A stretch of DNA of 64,000 nt from Mytilus edulis (taxonomy: Eukaryota > Mollusca > Bivalvia > Mytilida > Mytilidae), in assembly GCF_963676685.1 (NCBI RefSeq), contig NC_092348.1, forward strand, positions 20,373,386 through 20,437,385. Direction: 5' to 3'. The number at the start of each line of letters is the position of its first letter. Within the stretch, counting starts at the first letter, position 1. Made by a program: the position numbers and the translations under genes. The notes beneath the pieces are model-generated. The model was not told where the DNA came from and made no database searches. It saw only the letters and a list, made by a program, of their open reading frames with translations. Shown here piece after piece: positions 11,987 to 23,094 of this stretch.

Positions 11987-12359
11987 ACATATGCGCTAAT
12001 AGGGTTATTTCACCTCCAAGAACCTATTGCTACATGTAACACAAGACTTAGTGACAAGAAAAAAATTAATCGTTTTTTAAAAGGTGCAACGTTTAACTCA
12101 TGTTACAAGCGAGTAAGTAACAGGGAATCAGTCAAGCGCTGAAACGGGTACCTTCGCGCTTGAAGTAATTTCACCTATTATATACAAACCAAGAAATTTT
12201 ACCAGTGGTGATATTAAGAAAGTAAAGCACGTAAATTGTAGACATATAAGGAGTAACAAATAAGGAATAATGAATAGGTAACGAATAAGGAATAAGTAAC
12301 GAATAGGTAACAAATGAGGAATAAAGAATAAGTTACAAATTAGGAATAAGGAATAGTAA

Positions 12360-13571
12360 CCAACTTGACGACCCTCATTTTGAGTACTATTTTACTTCAA
12401 ATTCAGCATTTAACATTATATACGTAATTTTTCGTGAGCATTATTAAAAACATCTAGTGCATGGTTCTTTGTTTAGATTGTAATGGAGCTGATTTGAATC
12501 AACATTTTTTTCAGGTTTGTTTTTTATCAATTATATATAAATTACGTTACTTGAAATCTAATATCCTATTGCAGACGCCGGCATATAGAGAGAAAATACA
12601 CACAATAATCTGGATCCAAAGCAACTTTGCCGTCAAAAAAAGGAAAATTAACAACAAAGAACAAAAAATCGTCTCTTTTTTGTATAGTAAGAGTTTCTCG
12701 TGTGAAACTGAAATATAATAATTAAAATCTAGCAAAATACAATCATTTCTGTATATTAAAGGTTTATTTTCAGCAAGTTCCTATGCGTAAATTTCCGCAG
12801 AAAATGCGATTTTTTTTTATTAGTTAAAGCAAAAATATCACCAAGATAACGGTAAGTGTTTTTTAAAATCAATTAAATTTACTCCAGACGGATCTTTTCT
12901 GAGATTGGCAATTAACATTCTTATCACAGTTTCAGAAAAAGGCTTTTGTATGAGTTACAGAAAAATAAATCTGCAATCGTGAATCTAACATAACATCAAA
13001 ATAAAACCTTATATAACATGACCGATTAATTACCGAATCACACTGTGATATGATTTGTCTACCAGATGAAATAACATTTAAGTTCATTTGATCCAGCCTG
13101 TGGTCACTGTTGTATTTGTTTTAACTTCTGCGTTTCGAGACGGGAGCTTTTTTGGAGAAATATAAACTCTACCTTTATTAAAATAGCTGGAAATGATCAA
13201 TTTGACAAAGATAATTGATTGTGTCATTAGTAAGTAATATTCGAAGATAGGATTGCCTTGAAGTTACACAATGACCTTCCCTTTCTGTATTTTGATTCTA
13301 ATGCAGATGATTTGAGTCCAAAGTTTTCAGTTTTAATAAGAAAACCCTGAGTATATTAGATATTATTCTATATTGGAATTATTTTAGTAGGTTTCTCTAT
13401 ATGAATTGGATTTTGAATAAAAAAGCATAATCACCTGAGAAAGTGTTATTCACCGCGCTAAACGCCACGCGCTTTTACATGCAACGTTATGGTAAAATGT
13501 TTCGTGTAAAATTTGTTTTTTTATATGTTTGTCATTAAATACATTTTCTTTTCTCGGAATATAGAATAAAA
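12360..13571. other. No gene seen
   Basis: AT-rich single-copy-looking DNA between the degraded satellite and the hairpin. Short frames on both strands (for example 12461-12718 and 12547-12735, which overlap each other antisense) lack domains and codon bias. Confidence 0.5.
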
Positions 13572-13717
13572 CAATTACTGTCTTTTGTTTCGGTGAATAT
13601 GGGGTTTTATTGACTTTTGAAAAACTGATATTCACTTCGGCCGTCGGCCTCAGTGAATATCATTTTTTCAAAAGTCAATAAAACCGCTTATTTACTTCAT
13701 CAAAAGACAGTAATTGT
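13572..13717. repeat. Near-perfect 146-bp hairpin
   Basis: The left arm caattactgtcttttg ... tgatattcac pairs with the right arm gtgaatatca ... caaaagacagtaattg around the centre ttcggccgtcggcctcag. Arms are about 65 bp with few mismatches. Likely a fold-back MITE; no target duplication was resolved. Confidence 0.75.
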
Positions 13718-15454
13718 ATATTGTTTTTATTTCATGATTTTTTTTCGAATATAAAAACTGACAAATTCATGAAGACATTGCACAAAATAAAATTATAAAT
13801 CATAAAAACATCTTTGAAATTTAACTTAATCCTTAATGTGCATGTAAATAGTCCCCGAACATCCTATTTCCATTAGTTTTTACTGATTTCCCCGGTTATA
13901 AGTACTGATGCAGTATTATGCAGTATATCCTTCAAAAATAAAGATATAACCAGGAATATTTGCAGTGCATATAATATATATAATGGTACAAATGAGGGTT
14001 TGGTGAAGAGGGGAAGAGAAAGAAGATGTTGGGTCAATTAAGAATTCAATATATACGAGTGTCCCATTTCAGTGTCAAATGTTACAACCGAATGTTTATA
14101 TGACTCAGCAATTGGAATGTCCTGGCTTTATAAAATAAAGTTTAGATCTGGAAAGTAAAATTAGTAACTATACTTTGTTTACCGTCTTATCTAAATTGTA
14201 AAATAAATTGCCATTTCCTTAACCACTCGTCCAGCTTATTATTTCGTGGTCAATACCTGGTTCGATTGGCAGTGTATTAAGACCGAGATGCTGGTCTAAA
14301 CATCATCAGAAAAAAATATCTACTAATAAAACGAGTTATATATAATCAAATATATAATTAGTTTATATGTATTCTAGTCTTAGTTTTTACTGATTTCAGC
14401 GGGAAAATGACCAAACACAGATGGTTTATTATCCAACGTTATCAAATAACTTAGAAAAGTCTGCAGACAAAAAAACAAAAAATAGAAGTATCTAATTTTT
14501 TTTAGACTGAGTAATTATAATTAAACTGCTTAAAAAACACCAGGTATATACATTTCTATGAGTTGATGAACAGTTTGCCATTTTAGGCGGAATTTTGACA
14601 ATATTCATAACACGTTTGTTTCTCGTTATTAAATACAGTTAAACTTTCTTATTAAAACACTCTCTCCATTGATCTATACCATCACGACTTGTTACATAAT
14701 ATCGGAACGTGGATGCTATATCCACCTTTTTTAAAGATTTCAATAACAATTGCAATAACACAATTAAAGAGAAAGATACATTCTTCAAGTGATTTATTAA
14801 AAAAAACTATTGAATTAAAGCATTGATAGAGTTTTTGATATCAACAACGTAATTCAATAAATTAATATAGAAAACGTATGATAGATACTGTTTCATGTCT
14901 GTGGGCGAAATATGGTAGAGGACACTTTTTCCTTTTCTTTTTTAAAAATATAACAAAATTAATAAATATGCATGTTAGAAGATTACGCTTCGCGTCTTCA
15001 TTACAAATGTTATCATCAATCGAATTATCATTTATACAGATTTGTACATTTATATTGCAGGAGTGGAGTATATACAAGTACCTCTATTTAAATTTAAAAC
15101 ATCGTCATAATTATTTAATATTGGTCCATGAAATCCAATACATTTTCATTCAGTCGTATTTAAAGTGTAAAATAAAATAAATAAAACAAAAATTGTTGCA
15201 TACAATAAAGTGTAATGTGCTACATAGAATTGCAGTACGTGTTCAACACTAAAATGTTGTGTGTTCGTTTGCCGATTAACAATTCTATAACTTAGGTCGA
15301 AGTGATTGACCAAAAATAGATATGGGAGGTGTAAACAACCCACACTACTGTTTTAATAGGTTGAGCGATACAATTTGCCCATCAATCACTTACTCATTTA
15401 AAATAATAAGTTATTAAGTGTATAAACTATAAATCAGAATTGATTATGTTATAA
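13718..15454. other. No gene seen
   Basis: AT-rich sequence without recognised repeats or coding signals. Overlapping opposite-strand frames near 14862-15180 are taken as chance. Confidence 0.5.
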
Positions 15455-15627
15455 AAATAGCGGTTAACCGATAACAATAGCGATTAACCGATAAAATTAG
15501 CGGTTAATTAACATAAAAGTAGCGGTTAACCGATAAAATTAGCGGTTAACCGACATAAAAGTAGCGGTTAACCGATAAAAATAGCGATTAACCGATAATA
15601 GTACCGGTTAATCGATAAAAATACCTT
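15455..15627. repeat. Minisatellite with palindromic CGGTTAACCG cores
   Basis: About eight or nine units of 20-24 bp, each AGCGGTTAACCGATAAAA-like, with variants GCGATTAACCG and GCGGTTAATTAAC. The core is self-complementary. Confidence 0.85.
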
Positions 15628-16353
15628 TTGAACCAAATGGTACACCATAATTTATGACCAAGCTCATTAAAGATCCATCTTATTTACATTTAGTTGATAA
15701 AGCTAAGAAGATAAAGCTAAAAAAAACCAAAAAAAAACAAAACGTTACCTTGGGTGATATTTTTGCTTTGAACAGGCAAGCATTTTCTTGTAAAAAAAAC
15801 AAAAATGTACCCCAAAGAAACTAATTTGAATGAACCTAGTTCAAACACTATTAATTGTCCTTTCGTCAGATTTGGTTAAATCAGTTTCACGCACACAAGA
15901 AACTTGATACAAAAATTCATAAAAGTTAAAACATAACAAAACAAATACCGCTACAAATATCATGCACAATTAAGAGAACTAATGATTCTGCATCTTGTCT
16001 TATTTTTTTGCATTGCACATGCCGTTAAAGGTCTTGCGTTTCTCAGACTGTTTTCGACTTCTTTAATCTACATCCGTTGGATGATATGTCATGGACTCAG
16101 GACTGATACTTAGGGACCGGTCAAAATTTATCGTCACATAGGACCGGTGCAAAAAAATAAAAACATTTAATAAAAGTTACAACCCTATGGATTTCTGACT
16201 GAAAAAAAATGATGTCCTATGCCAACTTAGTAATAAAAAAGTTGGTGTCCTATCCTACTTTTCCAATGTATTGTAAATAAAAGTATACTTTTAAAATAGA
16301 GGCATTTAACATATGTTGTCTTTATAATATGATCAAAATCAACAGTTTCATAT

Positions 16354-16486
16354 AAAAAAGAAGATGTGGTATGATTGCCAATGAGACAACTATCCACAAA
16401 AGACCAAAATGACACAAACATTAACAACTATAGGTCACCGTACGGCCTTCAACAATGAGCAAAGCCCATACCGCATAGTCATGTTT
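16354..16486 (-). mobile_element. Interspersed repeat family M1, partial
   Basis: gaagatgtggtatgattgcc is the inverse of the family tail; it continues through caccgtacggccttcaac to the cgcatagtc block. It lies inside the left part of the 16113-21590 element. Confidence 0.7.
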
Positions 16487-16929
16487 TATTTTGTTGATTC
16501 ACATACAATTACAGGCATGGCATTATCATAAATTATACTATGAATAAAGCATTGACAAAAACAAAGACATTGCATAATGCAATCAAACCACAAATAGGTG
16601 TTTGTTAAACTGAAAAATTTCTGAAGCTGCATGTATCTTATATAAAATTTTATCAATACCTTTAAATATTAATTAAAAAACAAGCTCCAGGAGAAACATG
16701 AAACTGAATAGCATTTGGTTTAACTCTCTATATATATTTTAACCTGAAGACCCATAGGTTGCCTTGTAATGTGTTTTTTTTTAATTAGGAATGGTAATAA
16801 TTGCTTTAACATTTTCCCATTTACAGAAAATGTACCTGTTGTGACCCCCGAATGATTTTTGCTACTTTGTTGGTTGATGTAATGTACATGATGTATGTTT
16901 GTTGCACTTCACCATATAAGTGAAATTAA

Positions 16930-17445
16930 ATTTTACAGCAAAACAACAAAAAACTAAATGACATTGAATTCAGTAAGCCTGATATATATCTAAGATAGCT
17001 GCATAGTTTGATGAAAATCTAAGTTGATTTGAAAAAGTAATTAAAAAAATTAAAGTGTACTTTCTCTATTTTGTCCGAATTGCAAACCCTACCTTTTTTT
17101 TACCAAGATTACTTTAATTCTTAAATTTTACAGCAATACAACAAAAAACTAAATTAAATGAGATTCAGTAAGCTTGATATATATCTAAGATAGCTGCAAA
17201 GTTTGATGAAAATCCAAGTTGATTTGAAAAAGTTATTAAAAAAATTAAAGTGTACTATCTCTAATTTGTCCGAATTGCAAATCCTAGCTTTTTTTACCAA
17301 GATTATTTTAATTCTTAAATTTTACAGCAATACAACAAAAAACTAAATGAAACGAGATTCAGCAAGCTTGATATATATCTAAGATAGCTGCATAGTTTGA
17401 TGAAAATCCAAGTTGATTTGAAAAAGTTATAAAAAAAATTAAAGA
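16930..17445 (+). repeat. ~195-bp tandem repeat, 2.6 copies
   Basis: The landmark gatatatatctaagatagct recurs near 16982, 17177 and 17370, with flanking text preserved (ttacagcaa.acaacaaaaa, gttgatttgaaaaagt). Confidence 0.85.
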
Positions 17446-17520
17446 TGCCTATCTGAATTTTTATATAATAATTTTTATTTTTACATATTGTATATTATAC
17501 CCGGTTATTTCAAGATTTGT

Positions 17521-17750
17521 TAAAAATGTTACAGTTAGTTGCTTGTAGGTGTTATGGTAAAATTTTACCTATAGCTCAACCTGTTTTTAAAATTGTCAAC
17601 ACAATAGGGACATTTAAATTGACCAGTTGGTATTGTTAGATTTAAATATACCTTGATTCTACCTGTACAGATTTTTATTCACCTAACCCAAAGTTTCAGC
17701 ATGCTTTTTTCCTGAAGATTTTCTTACCTAGGATTATTCTATTAAAAATT
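17521..17750. repeat. Left internal inverted arm
   Basis: The block gcttgtaggtgttatggtaa through cctaggattattctatt is the reverse complement of 21216-21440 with high similarity over ~225 bp. Confidence 0.9.
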
Positions 17751-17920
17751 GATAGGGAAGAAAATAATTTGGTTTTATTGTTTTAAATCCCTGATATATT
17801 TGATTTATCTATTTTTTACCTAAAATTCTAAATCAGTAAAAGATTAAAATAAATATGTATTTTCCATTAACAATCCAAACTTTTCTGATTGGGTTCCATT
17901 AATATATCCACCAGAACTAG

Positions 17921-18442
17921 GTCAAAAACAAGAAGATCAAAGAAGCCAGGTTATTTAATTTCACTTTCAGATATATTGATGATGTTCTTTCCATTAACAA
18001 TCCAAACTTTTCTGATTTGGTTCCATTAATATATCCACCAGAACTAGAAATTAAAGAGACAACAGACACGGCTTCATCCGCCTCATTTTTAGACTTTTAC
18101 CTCGAATTTGACATACACAGTCATCTTAGTACCAGAATCTATGACAAACGAGACGATTTTGATTTTGAAATTATCAATTTCCCCCACCTTAGTAGCAACA
18201 TACCAACTTCACCTGCATATGGAATATACATTTCCCAACTTATTCGGTATTCAAGAGCTTGCAGCTCCTACTCAGACTTTGTAAAACGTCACCAGTGTCT
18301 GAGCAGAAAGTTGATGAACCAGGGGTATGTCAAAGAACGTCTCGTCCTTTTTCTAAAAAAGTTCATCGGAAGGTACCCAGAACTTGTTGATAAATATTCC
18401 GTATCAACTTCACAAATAATACACGATGGTCTTGAAGTATAG
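17921..18442 (+). pseudogene. Reverse-transcriptase C-terminal fragment with YIDD motif
   Basis: In one frame: KEARLFNFTFRYIDDVLSIN, NPNFSDLVPLIYPPELEIKE, then ASFLDFYLEFDIHSHLSTRI, YDKRDDFDFEIINFPHLSSN, SPAYGIYISQLIRYSRACSS and a stop at 18442. RYIDDVLS is RT motif C; the following YDKRDDF and SQLIRYSRACSS blocks are typical of a retroelement family widespread in marine invertebrates (from memory; possibly Penelope-like, class unsure). The N-terminal RT half is missing. A 60-bp segment of this gene (17988-18047) is also present just upstream (17861-17920). Confidence 0.75.
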
Positions 18443-18539
18443 ATTTTGCGTACTGACGTTGTTTATCATCTTAATTACGTGTTATATTATCCTTTTATTT
18501 GTCTTTATTAATATTACTTTTACTGTTGTCTGTTTTTAG

Positions 18540-18930
18540 AGATATCCTTTTGACGTAACTCTGTGCTTATGTATCCCATCATACTTTGAACGACAAAATT
18601 ATTTTATGATGTGACTCTGTACCTATGTATCTTGTCATACTTTGAATGACAAAATTATTTTATGATATGACTCTGTACCTATGTATCTTGTCATACTTTG
18701 AATGACAAAATTATTTTATTCATTAATATTACTTTTACTGTTAACCAACTTTTTTTGTGATATACATTTTACGTGACTCTGTACTTATGTATCACGTCAT
18801 ACTTTGAACCACACTATTATTTTATTTATTATTATTACTTTAACTGCTAAGTCAGTGTTTGTTGTATCTATTTTGCGTGACTGTATTTATGCATCCCGTC
18901 ATACTTTGAACGACAAAATTATTTCATGTC
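18540..18930 (+). repeat. ~58-bp minisatellite after the RT fragment
   Basis: Units contain gtgactctgtacctatgtat and gtcatactttgaa.gacaaaa, repeated five to six times with increasing divergence. Confidence 0.8.
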
Positions 18931-20123
18931 TACCTGTGCGAATTTCAAACGCGCAATTTTACACCAGTACCCATACCCTCCTTTCTTGATGGGTGCATTT
19001 TACATAGACAAATATAATCGTATAATATAATCAAAATGAGGATGTTAATTTGATGTATGCCTTTTTGTGCTTCTTCGTTACATTTGTTGTTTTTATAGTG
19101 ATTGGGGTGATGACACAATGTTGACTGCTGTACCCCTATTTTTGACATTTTTACCTATTATGTCTGTTTGTTTTGTTCACGCATCGGTGACTATATAATG
19201 GAATTTGATGCGACTGTCATACAAGTGAGAGGTTTAGCTAGCTATAAAACCAGGTTCAATCCACCATTTTCTACATTTGAAAATGCCTGTACCAAGTCAG
19301 GAATATGACAGTTCTTGTCCATTCGTTTTTGATGCGTTTTGTTATTTGATTTTGCCATGTGATTATGGACTTTCCGATTTGATTTTCCTCTGAGGTCAGT
19401 TTTTTTGTGATTTTACTTTTTACTATGTTTGAAAATTTAAACTGTTTTTACACCAAAATGCTTCTTTAAAATTCGAACCCTTATACATAGTATTGTCCAG
19501 CTGCCAGTGAAACAAGAAATAGCTGTTCAGGGTGTTTACAGTTTAAATTTTCAGAGGGATATGTTGTTTTTTTCTTCACATGACCCTTCAAGATTCTCAT
19601 TTTGGATTATTATTTGCAATGTTTTAAATCTTTTGGTGTCATTGTGCATACAATATTGGATTTATTTTATTTGAATTCACTACTCAGACTTTTTATAGCA
19701 ATTTTGCTTCTTAAAATGTGATGTGTTTCTTTCAAGATTTTATTGTCATGAAGGACATCAAGGAGGAAATAATTCATTCAAACCGTTTTGTGGGGCTTAC
19801 ATATGATGTTGTACATATAAAATTCGAAATAATTTTGGAGTATACCTTGCTGTGTTTTTTCTTTGAAATCTATTATAATATATATTAGTGGGAGTTTTGT
19901 GCATAAAATGCTGTGTTCACTAAAGGAATTAAATTTTTCATACGATGGGATTTAGTTATGTCAAAGATTTAAAGATTTCAAAACTGGAATTCAAGTAGGA
20001 GATATAGTATGAGTTCATCCAACATGTTTCTGTGGCTTTAAATGTGATTTTTGAAATATTCATTATTAATTTTGGGATCTATTACAAATTTAAGATGATT
20101 CCCTATTTAAATGGGATCTTGGA

Positions 20124-20700
20124 AATGAAATAAAATGTTAAAGTAATGCAGTGGATATAGTCTAATCTAGTGATAAAGTGAAAAATAAAAGTAAAATATT
20201 CTAAAATATTCCTAACGTGAGGAAATGTTTTTTAAAAGTGAATGTGAAATTGGAAATAGTCATTATAAAATTCGGAATCAAATATTGTTTGATTTGGAAA
20301 TTATTATAGGAAATGAAATAAAATGTTGAAGTAATGCAGTGGATATAGTCTAATCTAGTGATAAAGTGAAAAATGAAAGTAAAATATTCTAAAATATTCC
20401 TAACATGAGGAAATGTTTTAAGTGAATGTGAAATTGGAAATAGTCATTATAAAATTCTGAATCAAATATTGTTTGATTTGGAAATTATTATAGGAAATGA
20501 AATAAAATGTTGAAGTAATGCAGTGGATATAGTCAAATCTAGTGATAAAGTGAAAAATGAAAGTAAAATATTCTAAAATATTCCTAACGTGAGGAAATGT
20601 TTTAAGTGAATGTGAAATTGTTAATAGTCATTATAAAATTCTGAATCAAATATTGTTTGATTTGGAAATTTATAATAGGAAATGAAATAAAATGTTTACT
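20124..20700 (+). repeat. ~185-bp satellite, three full copies plus a partial
   Basis: The landmark ggaaatgaaataaaatgtt starts near 20124, 20310, 20492 and 20679. Units share gcagtggatatagtc and caaatattgtttgatttgg. A more diverged continuation reaches about 21000. Confidence 0.88.
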
Positions 20701-21215
20701 GTGGATATATTAAAATCAGGTGATATATAGTAAAAATATAAATAAAATATTACAAAATATAAGTGAGGATAACTATTTGGAATATAGTAATGGAAATGAT
20801 TTTGAATTATGTATAGATTCTGCACCTGTTAAATTAGGATGTATATAATTGGAAGTTAATCAGAATTTATACTATGGATTTAGAAAAAAATCTAGTGAAG
20901 TAGTCAAAAATGAATAAAATTGGGAATTATTTAAAATCATTGGAATTCTGGATGAGATGTCAAATATTAGTGTAAATAAATTAATGAAATTGTTTATTCA
21001 AATATGATTTTGAGGTTTCATTAAAGTGAGTGAAATATTACGACTGGATTATTTAGGGTATTAAACACTGCTAGTAGTGGCTATGCAAACATTTAGATGA
21101 AATGTAGTGCATTTTAGGTCATGCAATTTTAAATTACATGTAACTGCAAGAAAATAAAATATATGATATAGTCATTCTTGTTTGGCTTGATCACTCATAA
21201 GATTTTGAAATTTCT

Positions 21216-21440
21216 CAATAGAATAATCCTAGGTAAAAAAAAGTTCAGGAAAAAAGCATGCTGAAACTTTTGGTTAGGTGAATAATTTTTTTTACAGGTA
21301 GCATCAAGGTAGATTTAAATCTAACAATACCAACTGGTCAATTTAAATGTCCCTATTGTGTTGACAATTTTAAAAACAGGTTGAGCTATAGGTAAAATTT
21401 TACCATAACACCTACAAGCAACTCACTGTAATAAAAATTA
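21216..21440. repeat. Right internal inverted arm
   Basis: Reverse complement of 17521-17750; together they could form a stem with a ~3.5-kb loop. Confidence 0.9.
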
Positions 21441-22180
21441 TTTTAAAGTAATCGTTTGAAAAAAAACTTGTGTCCTATGGATATTATCTGTGAAAAAAGT
21501 GATGTCCCAACAAAAGTTATTCCGGAAAAAAGTATCCGTCCTACTGCACTTTGCACCGGTCCTATGTGTAGATAAATTTTGACCGGTCCCTTAGTCTGGG
21601 AGAACATATTTATTTCATAAGTTTTAATTGCTTTTTGGTAGCATCAAGTAGCTCTGAATACTCTTGTTTCAGTGCATTGTGTCAATTGTTTTCATGTTGA
21701 TTGTTTTTGTTCCTCGTACCCTCAGCTTGTACCAATCTAGAGTTAATCCCATTGTTACAGTTTGTTCTATGTTGTGCTGTTAGTCTGTCAAATGTTAGGG
21801 GATGGTTGAGCGTAAAAATGAAATGTTTTATTCCATTGAACTTGATCAAAGATAAATTCTTTAATACATTTTACCTGCGGCTACTCCAGGTAAAATTATT
21901 CTTTCTTTTAAAAAAGGCATTTTTCAGTATCTTTATAAATCTATAATTACAAATGTTTCCAAACAAAAATAGTCAGTAAATATAGTCAAAATGTGTCCAA
22001 TCTGTTTAATTTTAAACATCAAAATACATTTACAATCGTTTTGAGGTCAATTCCATCTACCTTACAAAATCTTGTTAAGCACTATAGTAGCATTTATCTC
22101 ATCATTTTAACAATGTTTAATAATCATTCCCTGCTTGGTGCTTAACCTGTAGCATCTGACCAGTCATCCTATAGAATATT

Positions 22181-22643
22181 ATGCCCCACCTACGATAGTA
22201 GAGGGGCAATATGTTTTCTGGTCTGTGCGTCCGTTCGTCCGTCTGTTCGTTCGTCCGTCTGTCCCGCTTCAGGTTAAAGTTTTTGGTCAAGGTAGTTTTT
22301 GATGAAGCTGAAGTCCAATCAACTTGAAACTTAGTACATATGTTCCTTATGATATGATCTTTCTAATTTTAAAGACAAATTAATCTTTTGACCCCAATTT
22401 CACGGTCCACTGAACATAGAAAATGAAAGTGCTAGGTTCAGGTTAAAGTTTTTGGTCAAGGTAGTTTTTGATGAAGTTGAAGTCCAATCAACTTGAAACT
22501 TAGTACAAATGTTCCCTATGATATGATCTTTCTAATTTTAATGCCTAATTATATTTTTTTACCCATTTTCACGGTCCATTGAACATGGAAAATGATAGTG
22601 TGAGTGGGGCATCCGTCGGTACTTTGGACACATTCTTGTTTTT
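22181..22643 (+). mobile_element. Bivalve repeat with ~170-bp internal duplication
   Basis: Begins with a GCCCC/GGGGC hairpin (atgccccacctacgatagta then gaggggcaat), has a cgtccgttcgtccgtctg run, two copies of caggttaaagtttttggtca (near 22270 and 22439), and ends ggggcatccgtcggtacttt then acacattcttgttt. A decayed copy of the end lies at 62965-63045. The family is common in bivalves from memory; class unknown. Confidence 0.65.
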
Positions 22644-23094
22644 AATATATTTTCAAATAGGAAAAAAATGAACTTTTATTTACATTTGTGTACAATGACA
22701 GTGTATGGTGTTTTGGGAGCATATTTACCGCCGCCGAGTGCGACGCATTTTGATGAAACTACGCTAAGCATCCATCACAAACGAGTGATGCAGCAATGTG
22801 CATGTCTGACGGTCTGTATTTCATACTGTACAATTCCATTCTTTACTTTTCCTGTTTGAAGTTAAAAGAAACTTTCAAGGTCTGTCCTGCTTCAGGAAAA
22901 CATTTTTTTTTTACTCTTGTGATGTTAATATATTCTTGTCCAATCATTTTGTTGCCAGATGCATGTGCGGTTGTTTTATGTTGTCTTTTAATTTCATTTC
23001 ATTGTAGTCCGTAATTAATTTCATGTTCACCTCCGATTTCAATATCTAATTTAGCATACATGTAGATTAAACCAGATGCTCCGCAGTGTGCAGC

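Larger units (their letters stand above)
10430..12180 (+). repeat. ~175-bp satellite array, about six monomers, interrupted by insertions
   Basis: The monomer landmark tcagtcgagcgctgaaac (with variants) appears near 10495, 10675, 10845, 11475, 11645 and 12130, each followed by a gtacatacgcgcta-like block and a ttatttcacct block. Insertions at 10938-11397 and 11664-11986 fall inside monomers. Past 12180 it degrades into gaataagtaac-like short repeats to about 12360. Confidence 0.8.
16113..21590. mobile_element. 5.48-kb PIF/Harbinger-like element with nested inverted arms and RT fragment
   Basis: Terminal inverted repeats of ~41 bp start GGGACCGGTCAAAATTTATC and include CATAGGACCGGTGCAAA on both ends. 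TTA lies on each side (16110-16112 and 21591-21593), fitting the PIF/Harbinger TWA rule. No transposase was found, so it is non-autonomous. The interior holds an M1 fragment, ~195-bp tandem repeats, inverted arms 17521-17750 and 21216-21440, a reverse-transcriptase fragment, a minisatellite and a ~185-bp satellite. Confidence 0.8.

Noticed and set aside
13450..13635. 61-codon minus-strand frame
   Set aside because: It runs through one arm of the 13572-13717 hairpin and has no recognised domain.
15455..15627. CRISPR-like array
   Set aside because: Units are a short-period minisatellite without unique spacers, in a eukaryotic genome.
22668..23014. Overlapping 63- and 72-codon frames
   Set aside because: Short, cysteine-rich by chance of composition, overlapping in different frames, and flanked by repeat elements; no splice or domain support.
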